A stretch of 64,000 nucleotides of DNA from contig NW_003314288.1 of NCBI RefSeq assembly GCF_000143415.4, positions 809,888 through 873,887 on the forward strand, in the 5' to 3' direction. The notes below the pieces were generated by a model that worked only from the letters and a program-made list of their open reading frames with translations, was not told where the DNA came from and ran no database searches. How positions within the stretch are numbered: the first letter of the stretch is position 1; every line of letters begins with the position of its first letter. The DNA is from Selaginella moellendorffii (Eukaryota; Streptophyta; Lycopodiopsida; Selaginellales; Selaginellaceae). The translations under genes were made by a program, and so were the position numbers. This document shows positions 44,324 to 56,036 of this stretch, piece after piece.

Positions 44324-46450
44324 ATGACAATCCAGCCAGGGCGCACCATTTCAGGGCACAGCAGCAGCAATCCAAGGCAAACAAGCATGGCGCAGCAATC
44401 CAGCATACTGCGAAAGCATCCTTCTTCGCGATGGTGGGATGAGGTAAGTGTTCTTGAGAGTAGGGGGCATGGCCACAAATTATGGTCATGCAAATACTGC
44501 CCAATGGTGAACAAACTGAGTGGTGTTGATCGTGTGCGAGCTCATCTGTTAGGAGAAGGCCCAGGCAGCAAGGATATTGTGAGTTGTCCTCTCATCCCAG
44601 GTAACAAGAAAGCGGATCTGCTCAATATGCAAAAGGTTATTGATTCCGAGAAAGGAGCAAGGGGGAAGAAACGGCCGAATGAATCTGGTGGTGCTTCTAT
44701 GAGAATGGATGGCAATGTCCAAGGATTTCCACCGGTGGTATCATCCCAGTCAAGTGGAAGTGGCTGCAGTTCCCTGTTTTTTAGCAAACAGAGTCAAGTC
44801 CATATTGTTGATTCGATGGATCTTGAGCGGAAGAACCGAGTTGATGTGGCTATCGGAAGATTTTTCTGGAATGAACACATTCCATTTGTCAAGGCTCGGT
44901 CACCTTACTTCCTCAACATGATACAGGAAGTTGCCAGGCATGGTGTGCCTTATGCACCACCAAAATATGATGATCTCCGGGATAAGCTTTTGGTGAAAGA
45001 GAAACGATTCATTGACATTGAGATGGCGTCCTTGAGGAAGCAGTGGGAGCAGAGGGGTGCAACCATATGCACAGACGGGTGGGCAGATAGGAGGAATCGG
45101 CATATCATGGGGCTTGTGGCATATAGTCAAGGACGAGGAGCTTTTTTGAAGGCTATCGACATTTCCTTAACAGGAAAAACAGCTGAAAATACTCTGCGCT
45201 GCTGGGAAGAAGGTATTAACATTGTAGGTGCAGAGAACGTTGTCATGGTTGTGACCGATGGGGAAAATGCAAACAGAGCAGCAGCAGCACTTTTGCAACA
45301 GAGGTACCCGAAAATTCAATGGGCAGCATGTTTTGCCCATTGCTTGAACAATGCCTTGAAAGACTTCGGTGTACTTCCATGGATGGCAACACTTCTGGAG
45401 CGTGGAAAGTCTTTGGTGATCTTCGTTAGAAACCACTCTCATATATTGGCACTACTGGTGGAGTTTACTCACAAGCGATTGCTGCGTTATTGTGATACCA
45501 GGTTCGGCTACAACTTCATTATGATGGAGAGGCTGGTGGAGCTCCGAGAAGCTTTACAACAGATGTTCGTATGCCCTGCGTACAGAGCAAGGCCTGAGTC
45601 GAAGTCGAGAGCAGGAAGGGACAGTTATGCAACGGTTTTTGATGACAGTTTCTGGCAACAGGTTAAGGACATGCTAGAGGTGTCCAAGGATGTTATGCTG
45701 CTTCTTCGTGTTGTGGACGGTGATATACCTGCAATTGGAAAGATATATGAGTGCATGAACAGGTTGGATGCAAGTTTAGAGGAAGGACAGTCGGATTATG
45801 GCAGGTACAGGGAACTTCATCAGATCATGTCTAATAGGTGGCATGAGTATCACTCGCTCATGCACTCGGTGGCGTACATGTTGGACCCCGAGTTTCAGGA
45901 GTATGAAAAGCATGCTAACAGAGAGGTCATGAAGGACTGGAATGCTTATCTGCTGGCCATGTTTACATCCAGTGAGAGGGATGTGATACGTGATGAGCTT
46001 TTAACTTACCGGAGGATAGGAGGCATTTTCAACTCATATGATGCTAAGGCTGATCACACTAAGAGGGGAGCTGTACGTTGGTGGGAGGACTATGGTTATG
46101 AAACTCCAGCTCTTCAGAAGTTGGCCATTCGAGTTCTAAGTCAGGCATGCTCGTCGTCCTCGGTGGAGAGATTGTTCAGTACTTTCGAGCATGTTTCTTC
46201 AAAAAAGAGGAACAGACTTACCATGGACAGGACAGCGGATCTGGTTTTTGTGGCTTGCAACACCAGGTTGTTAACCTGCAAAAATGATCGTGATTACGAC
46301 AAGTTTGTAAGCTACAAAGTCCTGGAGACAGTTCCTCATCCTGAAGACGAGCTTGAGTCAGGACAGGAAGAGGAAGATGGAGATGATGTCGAAGATCGTG
46401 AGGTCAAAGATCATGAGGTTGAAGATGACGATGAGATGCAGGATATTTGA
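44324..46450 (+). CDS. hAT transposase (BED zinc finger, DUF659-type)
   Basis: Intact 708-aa frame from ATG 44324; Met22 (44387, better start context with A at -3 and G at +4) is the alternative start. A BED-type zinc finger lies at ~36-95 (C56, C59, H74, C88). A DUF659-like region follows, with the first catalytic Asp in CTDGWAD (D251) and the second in VTDGENA (D312), then AACFAHCLNNALKD. The C-terminal hAT dimerisation region is at ~585-650 (ALQKLAIRVLSQACSSSSVE, E615 as third catalytic residue, RLFSTFEH). The tail (~670-708) is very acidic. It would cut and paste the element in the nucleus by a hairpin-forming RNase H-fold mechanism. No stops, frameshifts or missing catalytic residues were seen, unlike all other element genes in this window. 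Confidence 0.93.
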   Translation: MTIQPGRTISGHSSSNPRQTSMAQQSSILRKHPSSRWWDEVSVLESRGHGHKLWSCKYCPMVNKLSGVDRVRAHLLGEGPGSKDIVSCPLIPGNKKADLLNMQKVIDSEKGARGKKRPNESGGASMRMDGNVQGFPPVVSSQSSGSGCSSLFFSKQSQVHIVDSMDLERKNRVDVAIGRFFWNEHIPFVKARSPYFLNMIQEVARHGVPYAPPKYDDLRDKLLVKEKRFIDIEMASLRKQWEQRGATICTDGWADRRNRHIMGLVAYSQGRGAFLKAIDISLTGKTAENTLRCWEEGINIVGAENVVMVVTDGENANRAAAALLQQRYPKIQWAACFAHCLNNALKDFGVLPWMATLLERGKSLVIFVRNHSHILALLVEFTHKRLLRYCDTRFGYNFIMMERLVELREALQQMFVCPAYRARPESKSRAGRDSYATVFDDSFWQQVKDMLEVSKDVMLLLRVVDGDIPAIGKIYECMNRLDASLEEGQSDYGRYRELHQIMSNRWHEYHSLMHSVAYMLDPEFQEYEKHANREVMKDWNAYLLAMFTSSERDVIRDELLTYRRIGGIFNSYDAKADHTKRGAVRWWEDYGYETPALQKLAIRVLSQACSSSSVERLFSTFEHVSSKKRNRLTMDRTADLVFVACNTRLLTCKNDRDYDKFVSYKVLETVPHPEDELESGQEEEDGDDVEDREVKDHEVEDDDEMQDI

Positions 46451-46696
46451 GTAGTTTAAAAGTGTGAAGTAGTTTATGTGCAAATAAAAATATTAAGAAT
46501 AATATAATAAAATATAGCATATTCCTATAATAATATAATAAGAAATAGAATATAATTTTTAAATAACATATTCTTAGAATATTCAGTACAATATTCGTGA
46601 GCCATCGTGGGCCGTGATCGTGTTCCGTGTTTGGGTTCCTGAAATCTGAGGCTCGTGTTCGTGTTCCGTGTTCGTGTTCGTAACTATGGTGATAAG

Positions 46697-48921
46697 CCAC
46701 TTGTGGTAGAAGGCTAAGGCTCATGCTATGGAGTCTATGTGTTCAGAGGGTATGGCTCATGAGTCCTTTTCTCTTTCTGATCCTAGTGAGGCCATGGGTG
46801 TCAGTGTGGACCAAGGAGAGAATGTATCTACTCATGTTCTAGCTGAAACTGCTGTCACTAAGCTTTCTAAAGGAGTGAAGAAGAATTGTATCAACTCATC
46901 TGAGCTGTACGGTTGTTTGTGCAATGAGTTGTGCATAGCCAAGTGCTCAGTGTCCTCTTCGACTCTGGTGCTACACATACTTTCATTAACAAGGCTAGTG
47001 ATGAGGGTATAGGAGCTGTCTTGGCGCAAGACTGCTGTCCTATTGCCTACATAAGCCACGAGTTTGACACAATTGAACTGCCAACTCGGGATAGGAAGTT
47101 GTATGTTGTAGTTGTTGCGGTCAAAGAGTGGAGGCATTATCTGTATGGTTTGGATTTTTCATGTGGATAACTTTACCACTTGTCACTCTTTTCACTCGCC
47201 AGATGGAGCTTTGAGGCCGGCTAGCTCATTGACTAGAGTTTTTGCAGGAAATGGATGTGCAGATTCCAAACCACCAGAGGAGTTTAGCTCTGGGGTTTAA
47301 GGTGACGAAAACCGATTTCCCCAGGGATTCCCGAGTAAAAGTCAAAGGGTAATTTTGACTGCAGATTACTTGTGAATTCGGAAGATTGATGTTTAAAGCA
47401 AAGTTGCTAGGTTTTCCAAGATCTACAACTTTTCTTTAAGACAATTTTCCTCTTTTTGAAAGGAGTAGACAATAAAGGTGGTTGTTTCTCCATTGTCTAG
47501 GATGGTGAACTCTATCTCATTTGGGAAGCTCTCCAGTAGTTTGCTGGATGAAATTAAGGAGCTTGCTGACTTTGACTCTTTGTAGTGAAGGCACGTGCAA
47601 TTGTTTTGAAGGGGGACGCCTCTTCCAATGAAATTGTGCTTTCTTCGATGTACAAGATGGTTTCCTAGTCAAGAGGAATCGGGCTATGGTTCCTAGAGAT
47701 GATGTTCTTTTACAGTGGATTCTATAAGAATGTCTGTTGCACCAAGTGCAGGACATCTGAGGACGTGTGTTCTGGTAGAGATGCATTTATTTTGGCCTGG
47801 AATGAAGTCAGGTGTTGATAAGTATGTGCACAGTTGTTAGACCGGCCAGGTGGTCACAATGGATTGTCAGAAGCATGAAGGTCTCTACCATAGTTAACCT
47901 CAGCGGAAGTGGGATAGCATTTTCTATGAGTTTCATAGTAGGCACTTCAAGGCAATGATGCTATCTGGGTTGTTGTGGATTGTGTGATGATCTTGGCTCA
48001 CTTCTTCCTTGTGAAGATAAATGCTAAGGCTTTGGACCTTGCTCAGCTGTATTTCTCTATGGGCTGCCTAAGGATGTTGTAAGTGATCAGGATCCCACAT
48101 TCACTTTGGAGTTTTGGCAGAGGGTGTTCCAGAAGCTTGAGACAAAGCTGAGCATGAGCATCCACAGTCAGATGGACAAAAAAAAAGAGTTAATTAGGTG
48201 CTGGAAGACATGCTGAGATCGTTTGTTGGTCATCTGAAGAGGCAAGGTATTTGGGAGAAGTACTTGCCTTTGTTAGAGTTTGCCCATAACTGTGCCTTCC
48301 ATTTGGCTATTGAGATGGCTCCGTTTATGGAAATGTATGGCTTTCAACCTCGGTCCCCTGTTGGTATGAACTTGGCTTCTCTTAAGGTGCACCAGGCAAA
48401 GGAGTTGGCTGATGAGCATCGTCAGCACAAGCAGTTTCAGGTTGGAGACAAGGTTTTCCTTTGGTTGTCTGAAACGCAGTGAGCTCTTCAAGGTGGAGGT
48501 AGTTCTAAGTTGTTGCCATAGTACTGTGGGCCTTGGATTATTCTCAAACAAGTTGGAGACCTTGCCTATCAACTAGACTTGCCTAGTGGTGTGAAGATTC
48601 ATCCCATCTTCTATGTAGGAAGTTGAAGTGTTTGCATTCTGGTAATATCTTGGACCAGTCTGCGATCAAGATTCCAGAGATAGATGTTTGAAGGTTGGCC
48701 CTACTTGTGTGTTATAGCAACGGCTAGCGCACACACATAGTAAGACTTGGAGAGAGTTACTTGTTCAGTGGAATGGTTATTCTCCATATGATGCTACATG
48801 GGATGTTGAGGATGATGTTGTTTCCTAATTTTGAGAATGACTTGGATGACATTCCAGAGGAAGAGGAGAAGTAGTTGCTTGCTCCTATCCTTTCTTTTCT
48901 GACCCCATTGATGGCTGGAGG
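46697..48921 (+). mobile_element. Gypsy G2 remnant (copy X3), part after hAT
   Basis: RNase H remnant at 46990-47160 (DEGIGAVLAQDCCPIAYISH, KEWRHYLYG), integrase at 48198-48482 (MLEDMLRSFVGHLKRQGIWE, RSPVGMNLASLKVHQAKEL, QVGDKVFLWLSE), and C-terminal integrase/chromodomain-like remnants to ~48830 (GYSPYDATWDVEDDVV). A purine-rich stretch (GGCTGGAG) precedes TGTTGTGTCACG at 48922, a probable LTR start. Multiple stops. Confidence 0.8.
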
Positions 48922-50593
48922 TGTTGTGTCACGTGAGACAGTTAGTGGTTTTGTTAGTGGGATGCTTTGCTAGCTTCTCTCTCCTCAGCTACTGTTCATC
49001 ATAGTTGGAGCAGAGGGAAAAATGTCACCGTATTTCGTGATGAACCAGCTGATTCTGGACCTAGGTCTCTGATCAAAAAGGCAAATACCAAATGCAAATT
49101 TGCATGTGAAGAGGTGTTCAAGCATCTCCATGGGGTTTTCATTGCATAGAATACACAGAGTTTTGTGAACTGTGAGCCAATCACCAACAGGGATGCTGTC
49201 CTGCACAAGAAGCCAGCTTACCTTAGCTTCCACCAGTGTCTTCCACATGTTCACAATGGACTTCCGATTCTTCAACTTTTGCATAAGCCTGGTGTCAATT
49301 TTATCCATCAAAAGCTCTCTGCCATGCTTAGACCTGTACATAAAAAAAGACACACTGAACTCATTACCTTCCCAGGATAACTGAGCCAGATCCTATATAA
49401 GAACAGATATAGGTACTCCCAAAACTAGTGTATTGCAGAGCATTCTCCCAGTTGAACCTTAGGATCCAGTTCAGTGTATTTCCCTCTCTGATGTATCGTC
49501 CTGATCCTTTTACCGAAGGCCATCCTGGGAACTGGGACCTCCTTGGGAACTATACATGGAAACAGTGCACCACTGTTATGGGGATAAAAAAAAATACCTT
49601 GAGGTGATGGGGTTGTTTCCATAACAAAGATGATTTGAGTCTCAGCACCATCAAGCATTATCCAATCACGAACCTCGATAACTTCAGTTTGTAAAGCAAG
49701 ATGAAGGTGATCACAAGCGATGCTGCCTTAAGCTTTGATGTGGAGTTTTCATCCTGGGTTGTAATGGGTTGTCATGAGGCCATGTTTGCTCCAAGCGAAC
49801 GTTAAACAAATACCTGACTTTACCTTTTTCATTGTATCATACCTTGTCCACTGCTGAGGAAGAAAAACAAGATCCCAACAAGAACTTTGCTGTAAGTGAT
49901 TGCTTGCTAATCCAATAAGTCTTTGATCGAAGCCTATGCCACCTAGGCCAAAGACCTCTAGCTGAACAGTCACCTATATACTGTTGATTACTGTTCTTAT
50001 CCGCTACGTTGAAGAACAAGCGATCAGCTAATGCCTCTGTCAGATGGTCTGGTTCTTTCTGACTTAACCTGGGTAGGAGTGTGACTTCCATATCTTCAAC
50101 ATCTCTTTTGCTATTCCATCCTGGACCTTCTTTGTGTTCAGAGGAGCAGTGCCAATCGATTCCTTGTTTCTAGTTACCACCCTGTCTAGGCAAGATCTTC
50201 TGTAGCTGAGCTCTGAAGAGGAGGTGCCAGCTCTGGTTTTGTGGATATAAACCTGACACAAGCACTTTGAAGAGAAGAGCTTCGGATTGAATTTCTGGTG
50301 TGGCACATTCCGAATAACTGAATTCCACTCTACTTTTGCCCGGACTTTGCACCTGCTGGAGTTTCTAAAGTTTCTACATATGTCGTTGGTGATCAAGTGT
50401 TGGTGAGTTATCGGGTGTTGTGGATCCAAGGCTTTTGCTGCATAGGTCCTTATCACATCGTCCAACAAGTTTGTCCACAAATCTATGTGGTGACACTCAA
50501 TGCACAACGTCAAGAGAAGATCCATGTGAAGCAGTTAGCTCGATATTGTTTGTGAACAGATTGATGTAAGGATTCTACCATATATTCTATATA
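48922..50593 (-). mobile_element. LINE-like fragment with zf-RVT-type domain (copy X3)
   Basis: Same organisation as 1651-3331. The zf-RVT-like end is at 49353-48985 (HKTLCILCNENP, HLFTCKFAFGI), with other conserved pieces at 49658-49425, 50091-49837 and 50525-50064 (IDLWTNLLDDVIRTYAAKAL). This is the longest of the three copies at the 5' side of the LINE-like part. The first ~60 bp belong to the probable G2 LTR. Not translatable as one frame. Confidence 0.5.
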
Positions 50594-50699
50594 TTGACCA
50601 TTTTGAGGTAGCTCGGGGGTGGTTGGGTGGTGACAAATCTCAAGAGGTGGCATAGCATAGTCTATGGTGACTAGATCTCTATCCTTTTGCACCGGATCA
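50594..50699 (-). repeat. Partial LTR of the G3 family at the inverted-duplication centre
   Basis: GAGGTAGCTCGGGGGTGGTTGGG and flanks match part of the LTR at 16943-17175 (inverted), and the inner half matches the solo LTR at 12170-12250 (AGAGATCTAGT, CACCTCTT). It lies exactly where copy X3 ends and inverse copy X4 begins. Confidence 0.65.
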
Positions 50700-51950
50700 T
50701 AATAGAAACCATCTCCTGCATCGAAGGAAGTGCAATCGCATTGGAAGAGGCACCCCTCTTTAAAACAATCACTACAAAGGAGTCGAAGTCAGCAAGCTCC
50801 TTAATTTCATCTAGCAAACCACTGGAAAGCTTCCCAAAGAGCTGGAAAGAGTTCACCATCCTAGACAATGGAGAAACAACTACCTTTACTGTCTACTCCT
50901 TTCAGAAACAGGAAAACTGTCTTAAAGAAAAGTTGTAGATCTTGGAAAACGCTTTAAACATCAATCTTCTGAATTCACAAGTAATCTGCGGTCAAAATTA
51001 CCCTTTGACTTTTACTCCGGAATCCCCATTTTTGTCACCTTAAACCCCAGAGCTAAACTCCTCTGGTGGTTTGGAATCTGCACATCCATTTCCTGCAAAA
51101 ACTCCAGTCAATGAGTTAGCCGGCCTCAAAGCTCCATCTGGTGAGTGAAAAGAGTGACATGTGGTAAAGTTATCCACATGAAAAATCCAAACCATACAGA
51201 TAATGCCTCCACTCTTTGACTGCAACAACTACAACATACAACTTCCTATCCCAAGTTTGCAGTTCAGCTGAGTTGCGTCAAACTTGTGGCTTATGTAGGC
51301 AATAGGACAGCACAACTCATTGCACAAACAACCGTACAGCTCAGATGAGTTGATACAATTCTTCTTCACTCCTTCAGAAAGCTTAGTAACAGCAGTGTCA
51401 GCTAGAACACAAGTAGATACATTCTCTCCTTGGTCCACACTAACACCCATGGCCTCACTAGGATCAGAAAGAGAAAAGGACTCATGAGCCATACCCTTTG
51501 AATGCATAGACTCCATAGCATGAGCTTTAGCCTTCTACCACAAGTGGCTTATCACAAGCAAATATCTGTAGAATATACATGATTGCTTTAACTGCTCAAA
51601 CGCTTCTTGACACTTTCACCCCACACCAACTAAGCATGCTTGGTGGTGTTTCAAAGAATATCCATCAAAGGAGCAGCAATCAAGGAGAAGTCCTTCACAA
51701 ACTGGCAAAAGACTCTCACCATACCAAGGAAACCCATGCACAGTAGGGGGAACAAGCTAGTCAACGACTATCTGAGTCTTTTGAGGATCTTCCTGCACAC
51801 CATCTTGTGGCACCACATGTCCGAGATAGTTGATCTCCTGAAAGAAGAACTCACACTTTGACAGTTTAGAATACAGCTTGTTCTCCCTCAATAGCAGCAA
51901 CATTTGCCTCGCATGCATCTCATGTTCCTCCTTTGTCGTAGGACATCATC
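50700..51950 (-). mobile_element. Gypsy G2 remnant (copy X4)
   Basis: Inverse of 43.74-44.14 plus 46.7-47.6 kb: RNase H-region sequence (DNFTTCHSFHSPDGALRPA, minus strand 51228-51040) and the 51516-51229 segment, then the RT end. It contains an empty hAT target site (CTTATCAC 51548-51555). Confidence 0.8.
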
Positions 51951-54748
51951 AAAGTAGTGCCTTGCACATGAGATTGCATAACTCTATCAAAAGAACTGTT
52001 TGATAATAGTTAGCCTCGGCCATCATATGAAGCAACATCTTTGCTTAGTTAGAAAAGACTCCTTGAGCATTCCAACGCTTCAAAATGAGATAGTCAAAGG
52101 ATCTCAGCTAGCAATAAGTTGTTCTAGCATGGCTAGTCTTCTTTTGATCAATTCTTCTTGGTTGATTTTGTATTGTATTGCCAATCGTAATGATGGAATG
52201 ATGTATTCAAGTGATGTCAAAGCTTCAAGGCCGTAGGTGAGCTTGAATGGTGTCAAATTTGTTGAAACCTTATATATGGTTCAACATGCCTACAAGGCAT
52301 TGTATATGTGATTATCCCAATATTTCTGATTTATGTTCATGATTTTCATGAGGATGTTTTTGAGTGTCTTGTTTGTAGACTCTACTTGACCATTGTATGG
52401 TTAAAGCCTTGTGCTAGATAGTGAATTTTTGAGTCAGAATTTTGATGGTTTCATTGATGAAGTGTGTTTCTTGATCTGTGATGAGTTCTTAGGTAAACTA
52501 TATCTTGTGATGATGTTTTCATAGATGAACTTTGTTGTGTTCTTTGTTGTAGTCTTTATTGGTTGATTGCAATTAGAATGTATTAGTTTTGCTTGGAGCT
52601 TGTCATAAGTGGACCAACAAAATCAAGTCCCCATCATTGAAAAGATTTGAATGGAGTTTTTGGATGAAGTTCTTGAGTTTATTTTTTTGGTGCATATTTG
52701 GTTCATTGGTAGATATCACATTTTTTATAAAACTTGGCTTAGTTGTGCCAAAGTGTTGGCTACCAAAGTCTTGCTTGTAAAATTTTTTGAGTTATGATTT
52801 CTTTAGCAAAATGTCCTTCTACTTGTCCATAATAGGCTTCTTCAAGTAGATCTTGTGTTTCTTTTGGGTTTGCACATCTTCGTAAAATGTTGTTTCTTCC
52901 TTGTTTGTATAGTTTTCTTCCCACGACTAAATATAGTCTTGTCCTCAAGACAAATTGCTTGTGCTTGTCGGAGGTTGAATATCAATTTGGTATTGTTGCT
53001 ATTGTGAGGTAGTAGTAGATGTTGTCCATCTAGGTTGGTGATGTGTGGATTCAAAGGTTATTAGAGTCAGGAAAGTTGTCCATATTGTGTTTTGGTTGTT
53101 CATCAGTTGTAATGTGGCTTAGGTGTTCATGTTCTCTTCTAGGCTTGTAGATGATCTCAAAGTTGTATTCTTGAAGTAGTAAGAACCATTGTGCAATTCT
53201 GCCGGTGAGGATCGTTTTGTTGAGAAGGTGGAGGAAGTCACCGAGTGGGTAGTGTTGAAACTTTTGGAGTGTGTAGATCATTGCTAGAGCTTCTTTCTCA
53301 GTTCTAGTGTAGTTCATTTCGGTTGAGTTAAGTCTTTGACTTGCATAGTAGATTGATCGGTCTTTATGATCTTCCTGTTGTTGCAAAAGGATCACTCTAA
53401 CGGCATAATTGGAGGCATCGACTTGGACGTTGAAGTTTTTGTTCCAGTTTGGTTGAGCAACTATTGGAGCTTGGGTGAGGGAATTCTTGAGGTTGATGAA
53501 GGCGTTTTGACAATCTTGAGTCCAGTTGTAAGCTTGATTCTTCTTGAGGAGTTCAGTGATGGGTTTTGCAATCTTGGTGTAGTCTTTGATGAATCTTCGA
53601 TAGTATCCTATCTTACCGAGGAATGATCGAAGGCTTCAAATATTGAATGGATGTTGTATGTTGGTGATTGTGAGGGTCTTGTCCTTGTCGATGAGGATTC
53701 CTTCTTTGGAAACTACATGTCCGAGTAGAATTCCTAAAAAATTCTTTGTTGCTGAAGACATTGAAGTTATCTATAAATACTCACATAAATTCGGTGAGGT
53801 ATTCTTGAAAAGTGTCAGTGATGATCCATTGAAACATGAATGGTGCATTGGAGAGATTGAAAGGCATGAGAAGATAGGTGTATGCTCCCCATGGATTGAT
53901 GAAAGTCGTCTTGTGTTGATCTTCAGGTGTAATGTGTACTTGATTATGTCTATTGAAGCTATTGAGAATGGAGTACATCTCATATCCTGCAACTGCATCA
54001 AGAATTTCATCAGAGAATGGAATTAAAAAGGTGTTCTTTTGGGTTGTATTGTTGAGCTTTTTATAGTTGACACAAATCCTAAGCTTGTTGTTCTTTTTGG
54101 GGACAATAACTAGTGGTGATAGCCATTTTAGATTTTGAATTAGGAAGATGAATCCAACATTTTTGACTTTGTCAAGTTCTTCCTTGACTTTATTTATATG
54201 TTGGGATTTATTTGGTAGGCTGATTGCTTTGTTGGTACTGCTTGTGATAGAAGTTCAATCCGATGTGTGTAGAATTCAGGTGGAATTCCTCGTAAGTCAG
54301 TCTAGAACCAGGTGAAAACATCTTGATAAATGTCAAGTAGTTGGGTTGCTTTTGCTTTAAAATCTTCATCAAGCTCTTGGGCAATGTGAAGTACCATTAT
54401 ACCATTCTAATGCTTTTCTTTTAAGTGTGAAAGGGAATAGAAGTTTTTTGTTGTCTTCTTGCTGATTGACTTATATAATTTAGTTAAATTGCTTGAGATG
54501 TCTTTCTACATTTTCAATTTTGCTACCAGTGAAGATTGGATACATAATCATGATGCTATAGGGTGTTGTTGGGTTGATGAGTGCCATCTTTCTACTGTTG
54601 GTGATGGTTCAGTTTCTGGAGAAGTTGGATAAGATTGAAAGTTGTCGATGTTGTAATCTTCATAATCGGGAGTTTTGAGTGGTGGTAAATTTTGATTTAA
54701 GTCTAAATTTTGATTGATTGTTTCTTCCTTGGCATTGGTTGTGTTGAT
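51951..54748 (-). mobile_element. Gypsy G1 remnant (copy X4)
   Basis: Minus-strand order: 5' piece 54763-54548 (PLKTPDYEDYNIDNFQSYPT), RT (~54.2-53.75 kb; FNRHNQVHITPEDQHKTTFI), RNase H 53395-53051 (DRSIYYASQRLNSTEMNYTR, EIIYKPRREHEHLSHITT), integrase zinc region 52948-52760 (DLLEEAYYGQVEGHFAKE) and core to ~51950. Relative to G1 in the left arm, the stretch equivalent to ~33.4-41.2 kb is largely deleted. Stops are fewer than in the left-arm copy, but it is still broken. Confidence 0.85.
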
Positions 54749-55100
54749 GTTGATGTAGTGCACTCTATCTCTCTCCCCTTAAGTTAACTAGAAAAGGGGA
54801 ATTTTCTTGATAAGAAAGCCCTTAGTGGCTATTTTATCCCCATTTATCCTCCAAGGTATCTTCATTTTTGCATTGAATCTATCAATGCTTCCATTGTGTA
54901 AATCAACTATTCCATATGAGGCAACTAGTCATCTACCCATACCGCAGTCCTATGGTGGATACCTATGAAACACAAACCCTAAAGCCCCAAAGTGGAGCCA
55001 AAAGGGTGCCACATGGTAGTGGCCGAAGCAAAAGCCAAATGAGCAAAACACTAAAACCTCCAACTTGAAAAGTCAAGAGCGGGAGTGGAACTCCCAACGA

Positions 55101-56036
55101 AGGACCTAAGATGGACCTGAGATGGAGTTCGAGATGGAGTTCAACATGGATCTGAGATGGAGTCCGAGATGGACCCGAGATGGACCCGAGATAGAGTCCA
55201 AAATGGACCCAAGATAGAGTCCAAGATGAACCCAAGATAGAGTTCGAGATGGACCCAAGATGGAGTCCGAGATGGAGTCTGAGATGGACCCGAGATGGAG
55301 TCCAAGATGAACCCAAGATGGAGTTTGAGATGGACCCAAAATGGAGTCCGAGATGGAGTCTAAGATGGAGTCCAAGATGGACCCAAGATGGAGTCTGAGA
55401 TGGACCTAAGATGGACCCGAGATAGAGTCTGAGATGGAGTCTGAAATGGAGTTTGAGATGGAGTCTGAGATGGATCTGAGATGGAGTCCGAGATGGACCT
55501 GAGATGGAGTCTGAGATGGAGTCCAAGACGGAGTCCGAGATGAATCTGAGATGGAGTTCGAGATGGACCTGAGATGGACCCAAGAGGGAGTCCAAGATGG
55601 ACCCAAGATGGAGTCTGAGATGGACCCGAGATGGAGTCCGAGATGGACCTGAGATGGAGTCCAAGATGGACCCGAGATGGAGTTTGAGATGGAGTCCAAG
55701 ATGGAGTCTGAGATGGAGTCCGAGATGGAGTCCAAGATGGACCCGAAAGGGAGTCCAAGATGGACCCAAGATGGAGTCCGAGATGGAGTCCGAGATGGAC
55801 CTGAGATGGAGTCCAAGATGGACCCGAGATGGAGTTCGAGATGGAGTCCAAGATGGAGTCTAAGATGGAGTCTGAGATGGAGTCCAAGATGGACCCGAAA
55901 GGGAGTCCAAGATGGACCCAAGATGGAGTCCGAGATGGAGGCCAAGATGGAACCGAGATCAAGACTGAGACCAAGTTCGAGTCTGAAACCGTGACCGAGA
56001 CTGAGTCCGAGTCCGAGTTCGAGTATGAGTCCAAGT
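55101..56036. repeat. Minisatellite of mixed 11- and 12-bp AGATGGA units
   Basis: About 80 head-to-tail monomers of two kinds: 12-bp AGATGGAGTCYR and 11-bp AGATGGACCYR. The right end degrades to GAGTCC hexamers (~55985-56030). The monomers lack stops in most frames, so long ORFs appear on both strands; these are artefacts of the repeat. Confidence 0.95.

Larger units (their letters stand above)
44143..46696 (+). mobile_element. Complete hAT-family DNA transposon with 8-bp target duplication
   Basis: The element spans 44151-46688 (2538 bp) between GTGATAAG repeats (44143-44150 and 46689-46696); two further flanking bases CC also match, so the exact edge is ambiguous by up to 2 bp. Terminal inverted repeats of 16 bp, CCGTGTTACGAACACG (left) and CATAGTTACGAACACG (right, inverted), agree at 13 of 16 positions; both have C first and G fifth as in hAT termini. 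Paralogous empty sites exist in this window at 26575-26582 and 51548-51555. It holds one intact transposase gene, so it may be autonomous. Confidence 0.93.

Noticed and set aside
55101-56036. CRISPR-like array
   Set aside because: Monomers are contiguous 11-12 bp units without unique spacers, in a plant nuclear context.
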